In this document: one piece after another, positions 5,352 through 11,458 of the stretch | Numbering within the stretch: the first letter of the stretch is position 1 | How the letters are laid out: each line of letters begins with the position of its first letter | Source of the DNA: Alphaproteobacteria bacterium UBA6178 | GTDB lineage: Bacteria > Pseudomonadota > Alphaproteobacteria > Rickettsiales > UBA3002 | Length of the DNA: 11,458 bases | Direction: 5' to 3' | NCBI GenBank assembly: GCA_002422205.1 | Contig: DITS01000009.1 | Span: forward strand, 80,248 to 91,705 | Position numbers and translations under genes: made by a program | Notes under the pieces: generated by a model | What the model saw: only the letters and a program-made list of their open reading frames with translations | Told to the model about the DNA's origin: nothing | Database searches by the model: none

Positions 5352-7184
5352 ATGTCTGGGCGTCCTTATCAGGTTCTAGCTATATGTGGTATGTTGTTCC
5401 TTCTGGGTTGCGCCTCGGAAGGCGGGGTGTTTGACGCGGAGACCTATGATTTGATCGATTCGGATCGCAAATTAAGCCGCAATGATTATGAGAATATGGC
5501 CAAGCCGTCCTCGGGTGTGCCGGAAACGACGGCGCAGCTCGCCGCGCCGCCGATGCCCCCCGTTCCTGAGATTGCACAAATTCTGGCCGCTCCGAAGCCA
5601 CCGAAAATCGGTAAAACTAAATTGGTATCAGTAGCGGTCACGGATGATGTGCCGCTGAAGGATGTGCTGATTGAATTGGCACGGCTGGCCGATGTGGATA
5701 TTGAATTGGGAGCGGGGATTGAAGGCGGGATTTCATTTCGGGCCAAAGACCGGCCCTTTAATCAGGTGATTGAGCGTATCGCGGATCTGGCTAATTTGCG
5801 CTATAATATGCGTAATGGGGTGCTGCGTATTGAGCGTGATGTGCCCTATGTCAAAAACTATCCGCTCGACTTTTTAAATATGGTGCGCAGCAGCCAGAGC
5901 TCTGTGAATATTTCGACCGATGTCTTGTCTTCCGATGTTAGCGGGGGCAGTAGTGGCGAAAGCGGCGGTAGTAGTGGTGGCAGTAGCGGTGGCAGCGGTG
6001 GCGGCAGCAGCGCCGTGACATCGGGCACCTCGTCGAGTATTTCGAGTAGCACGGAAAGTGATTTCTGGAGTGCGCTGCAATCGAGCATGACGGAAATTCT
6101 TAACTATGTACCCGCCGGGACGGATGCGCTGTTACAAAGCGGGCAAATGGCAGGTGGTATCGGGAGCTCAACCGCCGGGTTGACAGGTGGCGCGGAAGGT
6201 GCGGCGGGTCGTGGACGTGACGGCGCGTTCTTTGTCGTTAACCGTCAGGCGGGTATTTTGTCGGTTTCCGCTTCGCAGCGTCAGCATGATATGGTGCAGG
6301 AATATCTGAAAGTGCTCAATCGCAGCGCGTCGGCACAGGTGCTGATCGAAGCCAAAATTGTTGAGGTGGCACTGGATAAGCAATATCAAAGCGGTGTGAA
6401 CTGGACGGCGGCGCTGGGTAACTCTGATTTTCAATTGTCATTTCCGACCACCAGCCTGGGGCAGGGCATGACCTATGGCCTGCAGGGCAATGATAATAAT
6501 CTGGGGATTAATCTGGATGCGGTGGTGCAGCTGACCGAGCGGTTCGGTGTATCGCGCACCTTGTCAAGCCCGCGTTTGAGCGCGATTAATAACCAGCAAG
6601 CGGTGCTAACCTTTGCTGAGAATCGCGTGTTCTTCTCGATCAGCTGCGAAACAGAAAACGCACAAATTTCTGATGGCACGGTGATTTCACCGCCATCGCA
6701 AACGATTACATCGGAGCCCCGCTCGATTCCGATTGGTATTTTGATGAGCATTCTGCCGTCGATTGACCTGGATAATAATCTGGTGACGCTGAATGTGCGG
6801 CCTTCCTTGTCGCGGCAGGTGGGTACGGTGATTGATCCGGGGTCTGCTTGTCTGACCGATCAGAATGGCAATACGATTATCAATGAAATTCCGGTGGTGG
6901 AAGTGCGCGAGCTGGATTCGGTGATGAAGCTGAAAAGCGGTAGCGTGATGGTGATCGGCGGGTTGATGGAAGACCAGATGAGTGATGAACAGCAAGGTGT
7001 GCCGGGCGTGAGCAGTATTCCGTGGATTGGCAACGCGTTTAAAAATGTTAATAAGAACACAGGTAAAAAAGAGCTGATTATTTTTATTAAGGCCACGATT
7101 GTGAATCCATCGGGCAGTTATGCGCCAGCGGACAAACTCATTTATGAGAAATATAATGACGATCCGCGGCCACTGACATTTTAG
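5352..7184 (+). CDS. mshL: Outer-membrane secretin lipoprotein, MshL/PilQ/GspD superfamily
   Basis: A 610-residue secretin expected to form the outer-membrane ring of a type IV pilus or type II secretion system. The N-terminus has a lipoprotein signal with lipobox LLGC (C20). A Pro/Ala-rich linker (55-85) precedes a short secretin/TonB N-terminal domain (about 93-165). Residues 170-290 resemble the MSHA-type secretin N-domain: YPLDFLNM, a Gly/Ser-rich stretch (196-234) and ESDFWSALQSSM (235-246). The secretin core (about 328-585) has QVLIEAKIVEVAL, SSPRLSAINNQQAVL and the C-terminal VPGVSSIPWIGNAF (550-563). Two cysteines, C432 and C500, lie in a core insertion and could form a disulfide. The ATG at 5352 follows AGG by 9 nt; a TTG at 5328 would add eight residues. 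MshL is the best match in architecture, but no other msh gene is present. Confidence 0.9.
   Translation: MSGRPYQVLAICGMLFLLGCASEGGVFDAETYDLIDSDRKLSRNDYENMAKPSSGVPETTAQLAAPPMPPVPEIAQILAAPKPPKIGKTKLVSVAVTDDVPLKDVLIELARLADVDIELGAGIEGGISFRAKDRPFNQVIERIADLANLRYNMRNGVLRIERDVPYVKNYPLDFLNMVRSSQSSVNISTDVLSSDVSGGSSGESGGSSGGSSGGSGGGSSAVTSGTSSSISSSTESDFWSALQSSMTEILNYVPAGTDALLQSGQMAGGIGSSTAGLTGGAEGAAGRGRDGAFFVVNRQAGILSVSASQRQHDMVQEYLKVLNRSASAQVLIEAKIVEVALDKQYQSGVNWTAALGNSDFQLSFPTTSLGQGMTYGLQGNDNNLGINLDAVVQLTERFGVSRTLSSPRLSAINNQQAVLTFAENRVFFSISCETENAQISDGTVISPPSQTITSEPRSIPIGILMSILPSIDLDNNLVTLNVRPSLSRQVGTVIDPGSACLTDQNGNTIINEIPVVEVRELDSVMKLKSGSVMVIGGLMEDQMSDEQQGVPGVSSIPWIGNAFKNVNKNTGKKELIIFIKATIVNPSGSYAPADKLIYEKYNDDPRPLTF
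5937..6012 (+). repeat. GGY/AGY low-complexity tract inside the secretin gene
   Basis: A run of glycine (GGx) and serine (AGx) codons, with repeated blocks such as GGTAGTAGTGGTGGCAG, encodes the Gly/Ser-rich linker at residues 196-221 of the secretin. Such tracts can change length by slippage in whole codons without breaking the frame. The position, between the N-domain halves, is where MSHA-type secretins often carry a flexible insert. Confidence 0.7.
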
Positions 7185-7205
7185 TGTATGTAAGGGGATA
7201 TCATT

Positions 7206-7970
7206 ATGCTGACTAATATCCGTTATATTCTGATTACCGCGATTCGTGACCGGCTGTTTGTCGGGCTGTTTTGCGGCGTGATTTTTGCGGCGTTTGTCTC
7301 GAGCGTAATGGGGGGCACCGCGATGCTGGAGCCGGAACAAATGACATTGACTTTTGCGGCTGCGTCGGCACGGTTGATTTTGGTTGTCGGGCTGATTGTG
7401 TTTACGTGTTTTCATGTGCGCAATGCGTTTGACACCAAGGAAATTGATGTGCTGCTGTCGCGGCCAATTTCGCGTTCGAATCTGGTGATTTCTTATTGGC
7501 TGGGTTTTGCGGTGGTGGCACTGCTGCTGGTTGTACCGACCTGGGTGATGCTGTATGTGGTGGGGATTTTAAGCAGCAACGGGTTTATGGCTTGGGGCGC
7601 AAGCATTTTACTGGAAATGTGGTTAGTGGTGGCGATTAGTTTGTTCGCGGCCTTTACCTTTAAAAGTGCGGTGAGCTCAGTATTGGCAAGCCTTGGATTT
7701 TATGTGCTGTCGCGTATGATGGGCTTTTTTGTTGCCACGTCGCAAAGTGGCTCGTTGTTTGAAGCGCGCGAAATTAATATCGGGTTCCGCTGGGTAATGG
7801 ATGTGATTTCGGTGGTAGTACCAAGGCTGGACTTTTTCGGCAAAAGCCAATGGCTGATTTATGGGCTGAAGAGCTATCAGGATTTGTATTTATTTTTGCT
7901 GCAGGGCGGGATTTTCATTCCGCTGCTGATTGCGGCGACGGTGATTGATTTTAAACGTAAGCAATTTTAG
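7206..7970 (+). CDS. ABC-2-type transporter permease, NosY-like
   Basis: A 254-residue integral membrane protein with about six hydrophobic helices (roughly 17-35, 54-70, 96-120, 127-150, 155-176 and 226-246). The cytoplasmic loop FDTKEIDVLLSRPISRSNLVISYWLG (75-100) matches the pattern seen in ABC-2 permeases of the NosY/YhhJ type, where acidic residues then LL-RP-SR precede the third helix. It would be the membrane part of an ABC exporter or integrity factor, but no ATP-binding subunit is in the window. An AAGGGG (7192-7197) lies 8 nt before the ATG, and the gene begins 21 bp after the secretin stop, so co-transcription with the secretin is likely. Substrate unknown. The family assignment rests on topology and this loop only. 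Confidence 0.7.
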   Translation: MLTNIRYILITAIRDRLFVGLFCGVIFAAFVSSVMGGTAMLEPEQMTLTFAAASARLILVVGLIVFTCFHVRNAFDTKEIDVLLSRPISRSNLVISYWLGFAVVALLLVVPTWVMLYVVGILSSNGFMAWGASILLEMWLVVAISLFAAFTFKSAVSSVLASLGFYVLSRMMGFFVATSQSGSLFEAREINIGFRWVMDVISVVVPRLDFFGKSQWLIYGLKSYQDLYLFLLQGGIFIPLLIAATVIDFKRKQF

Positions 7971-7981
7971 GGCTTAAGTTT

Positions 7982-8794
7982 ATGAAAAAAGCCATTGCAT
8001 GCTTTGTGTTGTTTTTGGGGTTGCAGGGTGCGTTCTGGTGGGAAACCAACGGTATTTTGCCGGATATGGGTATTGTGCCGGATGTGCCGGGCAAAGAAAC
8101 AGTGAAGGCGATTTCGCTGGGTGACGAGCAGGCATTTTTCCGCTTGCTCGCGTTACGCATTCAAAATGCTGGTGATACGTTTGGACGTTTTACCGCCTTA
8201 TATAAATATGATTTCGCCAAATTATATCAATGGTTCCGCTTGCTGGATTCGCTGGATGATCAATCCAATTATGTGCCGTCGATGGCGACCTATTATTTCA
8301 GCCAGTCGCAAAATAAAGCCGATGTAAAATATATTGTTGATTATCTGCTTGATCACTCGCTTCACCGCGTGCCGGAAAAATGGTGGTGGACGGTGCAGGC
8401 AGTATATTTAGCCAATCATAAGCTGGAAGATAAGGCGCTCGCGCTTAAGATTGCGAATCATCTGATTGGTCAAAAATCCATTCCGATCTGGGCGCAGCAA
8501 ATGCCCGCCTTTATTCATGAGCAACGCGGGGAAATGGGTGCGGCGCTGGCGATTATTCAAGGGATTTTGGATGATCCCGATCAACTCAAACCCGGTGAAT
8601 TTAACTTCGTGAAGCATTTTATTGAAGAGCGGTTGGGTAAAATGAAAGAAATGGAATCGCAGATTAAAGCGATTGAGCAGGACCGCGTGAATCGCGGGAT
8701 TCCGTTGATGCCCGGCGAGGAGCCAGCGCCGCTTGCGGATGATGCGGTTATGGATAGCCCGTCTACCGTGCCCGCACCCTCTGTTGCCCCTTAA
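7982..8794 (+). CDS. Exported or anchored alpha-helical protein of unknown function
   Basis: A 270-residue protein I cannot assign to a named family. Residues 3-19 form a hydrophobic segment after MKK (signal peptide or membrane anchor), so the rest probably faces the periplasm. Residues 45-235 look entirely helical, in antiparallel pairs with aromatic positions (ALYKYDFAKLYQWFRLLDSL, then KWWWTVQAVYLANHKLEDKAL and IHEQRGEMGAALAIIQGIL), reminiscent of TPR-like solenoids. The C-terminal 40 residues are Pro/Ala-rich and probably disordered. It starts 11 bp after the permease stop with only a weak ribosome-binding site, which suggests they are co-translated and act together, perhaps as a permease partner. 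The reading frame is clearly coding, given its length, composition and signal. Confidence 0.75.
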   Translation: MKKAIACFVLFLGLQGAFWWETNGILPDMGIVPDVPGKETVKAISLGDEQAFFRLLALRIQNAGDTFGRFTALYKYDFAKLYQWFRLLDSLDDQSNYVPSMATYYFSQSQNKADVKYIVDYLLDHSLHRVPEKWWWTVQAVYLANHKLEDKALALKIANHLIGQKSIPIWAQQMPAFIHEQRGEMGAALAIIQGILDDPDQLKPGEFNFVKHFIEERLGKMKEMESQIKAIEQDRVNRGIPLMPGEEPAPLADDAVMDSPSTVPAPSVAP

Positions 8795-8850
8795 GTTTTG
8801 ATTTCCTTGTTGCCTGTGATTGAGTAGCATGGCTATCAGGGTGTGAAACA

Positions 8851-9921
8851 ATGGCCGATCTGAATATCAGTTTGTTGCAGGCATTGCAGCTCACAGCATT
8901 GTTGCCGTGTCTGTTTGTGGTGTTGTTGTTGCTGGCGCTGTCGCGCAATGCGCAGCAAGTTGCGGTGCCGGTGAGTTATTTTATCTGTCTGGCCTGCAGT
9001 TTTGTGTATCCATTGCTGCCGCTGACGGGTGAAAGCCCGGAATGGGCGCAAGCTGCGTTGCTGATGGGGCAGGATCTGCAAGTTGCGCTTAGCTTTTTGC
9101 TGATTGTGCAGTTGTTGAGCGGCAAGTCCCCGCCTCTTTCTTACTGGTTGATTCTGGCGGTGCCGGTTGTCGGTGGTAGCTCGCTGATTTATGGGATGCT
9201 GGCGGTGGATGAGGTGTGTCTGGGCGTCGGGCAATGCATTCCATCGGCGGATGCGCATCTGCTCTATCAGCTCTTTGCTGCGAGTTTGATTTTGCTACTG
9301 CTGCAGGTGCATATTTCGCGCAAGGCGATGGCGTTTCCGGCCAATTCAACGCAGCGGATGCATATTTACTGGCTGATCGTGGCATTTATATTATTGAATG
9401 TGGTGATGCTGGGCGTGGATTTAGCGCTGCTGGCCGATGATATTTCGGCCAAGGACCATGGGATGGCGAGCAGCATTATTCGCTTGAGTTTTATTTATCT
9501 GGTGCTGACATCGCTGTTTCGGGTGTTTGACGATAGCGGGCGCTATGTGGTGGCACCGGTGAAATTATCGCGGTACCGCGAAATGCCGGTGCCACCCGCG
9601 CTGATTGACGGGCTGATGCAGGTGATGGAGCAAGACGCCGCTTACCGCGAGATGGGGATGGGACGCGACATGCTGGCGGCGCGGCTGGGTGTTAGCGCGC
9701 ATCATTTATCGAAGGCGGTGAATCAGCATTTTGGCAAAAATATTAATGAATATATCAATCATTACCGAATTGAAGAAGCCAAGCAGCGGCTGCGCGCCGA
9801 GACGACACCGGTGACAAATATTGCGTTCGAGGTGGGGTTCAGCTCGATTGCGTCGTTTAACCGCGTATTTAAAATGCTGGTGGGGCAATCGCCGACGGAG
9901 TATCGGGCGGGGGTGGGGTAG
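8851..9921 (+). CDS. Membrane-embedded AraC-family transcriptional regulator
   Basis: A 356-residue protein with about seven predicted transmembrane helices (roughly 11-31, 38-55, 66-90, 98-117, 137-153, 173-196 and 206-224) followed by a cytoplasmic AraC-type DNA-binding domain (about 265-352). The double helix-turn-helix shows LAARLGVSAHHLSKAVNQHFG (275-295) and the second-helix signature IAFEVGFSSIASFNRVFKMLVGQSPTEYR (324-352). It probably senses a membrane or periplasmic signal and binds DNA from the membrane. An AGGGTG lies 8 nt before the ATG. It starts 56 bp after the upstream gene, so it may be in that operon or have its own promoter. The stop codon TAG (9919-9921) and the bases after it belong to the dispersed repeat tract, so the native C-terminus may have been replaced; the HTH domain is complete. 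Confidence 0.88.
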   Translation: MADLNISLLQALQLTALLPCLFVVLLLLALSRNAQQVAVPVSYFICLACSFVYPLLPLTGESPEWAQAALLMGQDLQVALSFLLIVQLLSGKSPPLSYWLILAVPVVGGSSLIYGMLAVDEVCLGVGQCIPSADAHLLYQLFAASLILLLLQVHISRKAMAFPANSTQRMHIYWLIVAFILLNVVMLGVDLALLADDISAKDHGMASSIIRLSFIYLVLTSLFRVFDDSGRYVVAPVKLSRYREMPVPPALIDGLMQVMEQDAAYREMGMGRDMLAARLGVSAHHLSKAVNQHFGKNINEYINHYRIEEAKQRLRAETTPVTNIAFEVGFSSIASFNRVFKMLVGQSPTEYRAGVG

Positions 9922-9943
9922 GTTTTAGGTTACAGGTTTTAGG
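9919..9943. repeat. 14-nt direct-repeat tract, copy B
   Basis: A partial unit TAGGTTT (9919-9925) is followed by one full TAGGTTACAGGTTT (9926-9939) and TAGG. The 14-mer is identical to that at 1780-1807. The tract begins at the TAG stop codon of the AraC-type gene and precedes the second palindromic element in the same order as at copy A. Confidence 0.8.
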
Positions 9944-9965
9944 GGCTGTAATTACACTCTACTGT

Positions 9966-10041
9966 GTCATGCTGGGGCTTGACCCCAGCATCTGACGAGG
10001 AGTATGCGGTTAGAGATACTGGCGTCGAGCGCCAGTATGAC
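9966..10041. repeat. Palindromic repeat element, copy B: two inverted 28-nt units with a 20-bp spacer
   Basis: Unit 1 (9966-9993) contains a perfect 9-bp stem, ATGCTGGGG (9969-9977) with CCCCAGCAT (9983-9991), around the loop CTTGA. Unit 2 (10014-10041), in opposite orientation, has a perfect 9-bp stem, ATACTGGCG (10016-10024) with CGCCAGTAT (10030-10038), around TCGAG. The two units are also mutual imperfect reverse complements and share the GTCATRCTGG end with copy A. The element sits between the convergent stops of the AraC-type gene and panB. Its hairpins could protect or end transcripts from both sides, although neither is followed by a U-tract. Confidence 0.85.
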
Positions 10042-10071
10042 GAATAAAGCTAAGGTGATGTTAATCGGCTT

Positions 10072-10893
10072 TTATTTTTTGACGCCGAAGCAATGGTCGA
10101 GCGTGGGGAAAGATCGGGCGCGGGTGGCGGCGGCGTAGTCGGCGGCGGCTTTGTCGATGGCGTCACCAATGGCACCGAAGCGTTGTACGAAGCGAGGCGT
10201 GGTAGGCATGAGGCCGATCATGTCGTCGGTGACGAGGACTTGCCCATCACAGTCGGGCGAAGCACCGATGCCGATGGTGGGAATGCGCAAGGCGCGGGTG
10301 ATGTCGGCGCTGAGGGCTTCTTGAGTGCCTTCGATGAGGATGGCGAAAGCGCCTGCGCCTTCAAAGGCTTTGGCCTCGGCCATGAGGTGGGTTTGGGCGG
10401 CGCTGTCGCGGCCCTGATATTTGTAACCACCCATGCTGTTGACATGCTGCGGTTTGAGGCCGATATGCGCCATTACCGGAATGGCACGGCTGGTAAGGAA
10501 GGAAACGGTTTCGACCATTTCCATGCCACCTTCGAGCTTGATGGCTTGCGCGCCGCTTTGCGCGATTAACTGTGCGGCATTGTCGAAGGCTTGCTGCGGC
10601 GAGGATTGATAACTGCCGAAGGGCATATCGACCACCACCAGCGCGCGGCTGGAATTATCGACCACGGTTTTGCCATGGCGTATCATCATATCAAGCGTGA
10701 CGGGCAGGGTAGTGTCCATGCCGTAGCACACCATACCTAACGAATCGCCGACAATAAACAGATCGATATGCGCATCGAGAATGCGGGCGATGGGGGCGGA
10801 ATAGGCGGTGAGCGAGACGATGGGCGTCTGGCCTTTCATGGCCATGATGTCATGGATGGAAATCCGACGGGTGCTGGTACTTTGCGTAGACAT
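10072..10893 (-). CDS. panB: 3-methyl-2-oxobutanoate hydroxymethyltransferase
   Basis: A 273-residue cytoplasmic enzyme that transfers a hydroxymethyl group from 5,10-methylenetetrahydrofolate to 2-oxoisovalerate, making ketopantoate, the first committed step of pantothenate and coenzyme A synthesis. Residues equivalent to the E. coli Mg2+ ligands are visible: D50 in VGDSLGM, D89 in VVDMPFGSY and E121 in IKLEGG. The catalytic glutamate is E188 in ILIEGT. HIGLKPQHVNSMGGYKYQGR (143-162) and PTIGIGASPDCDGQVLV are also family landmarks. The start has only a weak ribosome-binding site. It follows the histidine kinase gene by 14 bp, an unusual neighbour; panC is not in the window. GlyA, encoded elsewhere in this window, makes its cofactor. 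Confidence 0.97.
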   Translation of the reverse strand: MSTQSTSTRRISIHDIMAMKGQTPIVSLTAYSAPIARILDAHIDLFIVGDSLGMVCYGMDTTLPVTLDMMIRHGKTVVDNSSRALVVVDMPFGSYQSSPQQAFDNAAQLIAQSGAQAIKLEGGMEMVETVSFLTSRAIPVMAHIGLKPQHVNSMGGYKYQGRDSAAQTHLMAEAKAFEGAGAFAILIEGTQEALSADITRALRIPTIGIGASPDCDGQVLVTDDMIGLMPTTPRFVQRFGAIGDAIDKAAADYAAATRARSFPTLDHCFGVKK

Positions 10894-10907
10894 GTTATTT
10901 CATTTCG

Positions 10908-11458
10908 TCAGGCGTTTTCAGATTCGGCTTGGGTGAGTGAAGGAATTTTGAGCAAAATGCTGGTGCCCACATTCACTTCGCTTTCGATTATAAATTCGCC
11001 GCCCATGATTTCGATTAATTTTTTGGAAAGCGGCAGGCCGAGGCCGGTTCCTTCATATTTGCGCGAGAGCTTGCTGTCAACCTGTCCGAAGGGGGTCATC
11101 ACCTTGGCGATGTCTTTATGGGCGATGCCGATGCCGCTGTCGCGCACTTCGATGCAGATTCTATTGTCCTGCACCTGTATCCAGGCGGAAATTTTGACTT
11201 CGCCGCCAGGCGGGGTGAATTTTACTGCATTGGATAAGAGATTGAGGATGACTTGTTTGAGCTTTTTGGCATCGACGACGCTGATAATGGGCTCTTGCGG
11301 CAGGGCTTCGACCAGCGTCACTTGCGCGGATTCGGCGCGCGGGATGACCAGCCGCATGCTGTTGCGCAGCAGCTTGGTGATGTCGGTTTCGGTGGCTTCG
11401 AGCTCGAGCTTGCCCGCTTCGGCTTTGGAATAGTCGAGAATATCGTTGATGAGGCTGA
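10908..11458 (-). CDS. Sensor histidine kinase, C-terminal part (cut by window edge)
   Basis: The last 182 codons of a histidine kinase whose N-terminus lies beyond the right edge. At the window edge the frame reads SLINDILDYSKAEAGKLELE, the end of the dimerization/phosphoacceptor (HisKA) domain; the phosphorylated histidine is just outside. The ATP-binding domain is complete: N box KQVILNLLSNAVKFTPPGG, G1 box DSGIG, F box MTPFGQ and G2 box GTGLGLPLSKKLIEIMGG. The protein ends about 20 residues later (PSLTQAESENA), so there is no C-terminal receiver domain. The input domain cannot be seen. An ATG at 11357 lies inside the HisKA-ATPase linker and is not a real start. It is directly upstream of panB, 14 bp apart, so both may share a transcript. 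Confidence 0.92.
   Translation of the reverse strand, partial: SLINDILDYSKAEAGKLELEATETDITKLLRNSMRLVIPRAESAQVTLVEALPQEPIISVVDAKKLKQVILNLLSNAVKFTPPGGEVKISAWIQVQDNRICIEVRDSGIGIAHKDIAKVMTPFGQVDSKLSRKYEGTGLGLPLSKKLIEIMGGEFIIESEVNVGTSILLKIPSLTQAESENA

Noticed and set aside
6687..7415. A 242-residue open frame antisense to the secretin 3' end and the permease 5' end
   Set aside because: It is rich in His, Asn, Gln and Arg, has no recognizable domain, and overlaps two well-supported genes.
8810..8838. Promoter TTGCCT-17-CTATCA ahead of the AraC-type gene
   Set aside because: The spacing is right but both hexamers are weak, and the -10 would nearly overlap the ribosome-binding site; not enough to list.
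9966..10041. Copy B as a classical intrinsic terminator
   Set aside because: Both stems are strong, but neither is followed by a T-run in either direction, so I list it only as a repeat.

Overview
The window looks like a chromosomal segment of an alphaproteobacterium with intermediate GC. The evidence is gene order and protein style: rpiB-glyA-nrdR-ribD-ribE-ribB on one strand is an arrangement I associate with alphaproteobacteria, and the housekeeping proteins are full length and intact. I cannot name the genus.

Layout. (1) Positions 1-4180, minus strand: a housekeeping run transcribed right to left. It holds rpiB (ribose-5-phosphate isomerase B), glyA (serine hydroxymethyltransferase), nrdR (ribonucleotide reductase repressor), ribD, ribE and the first 34 codons of ribB. 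The three rib genes are translationally packed (TAATG and ATGA overlaps) and cover the branch from GTP-derived pyrimidine to riboflavin. (2) Positions 4181-4404: a divergent intergenic region with a perfect 18-bp palindrome that closely resembles an NrdR box. (3) Positions 4405-9921, plus strand: type IV prepilin peptidase, an MshL-type outer-membrane secretin lipoprotein, an ABC-2-type permease, an exported or anchored helical protein of unknown function, and a seven-helix membrane protein ending in an AraC DNA-binding domain. The first two belong to a type IV pilus or type II secretion type machine whose other parts are not in the window. (4) Positions 10072-11458, minus strand: panB (pantothenate synthesis) and, just upstream of it, the C-terminal half of a sensor histidine kinase that runs off the right edge.

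The most notable non-coding structure is a composite repeat found twice, at 1780-1871 and 9919-10041. Each copy has a 14-nt direct-repeat tract (TAGGTTACAGGTTT) followed by two 28-nt units in inverted orientation. One copy abuts the ribD start codon; the other supplies the stop codon of the AraC-type gene and sits between convergent genes. Together with the NrdR-box-like palindrome ahead of the operon that encodes NrdR itself, these are the best leads here. No RNA genes, CRISPR arrays, transposases or phage genes were seen.
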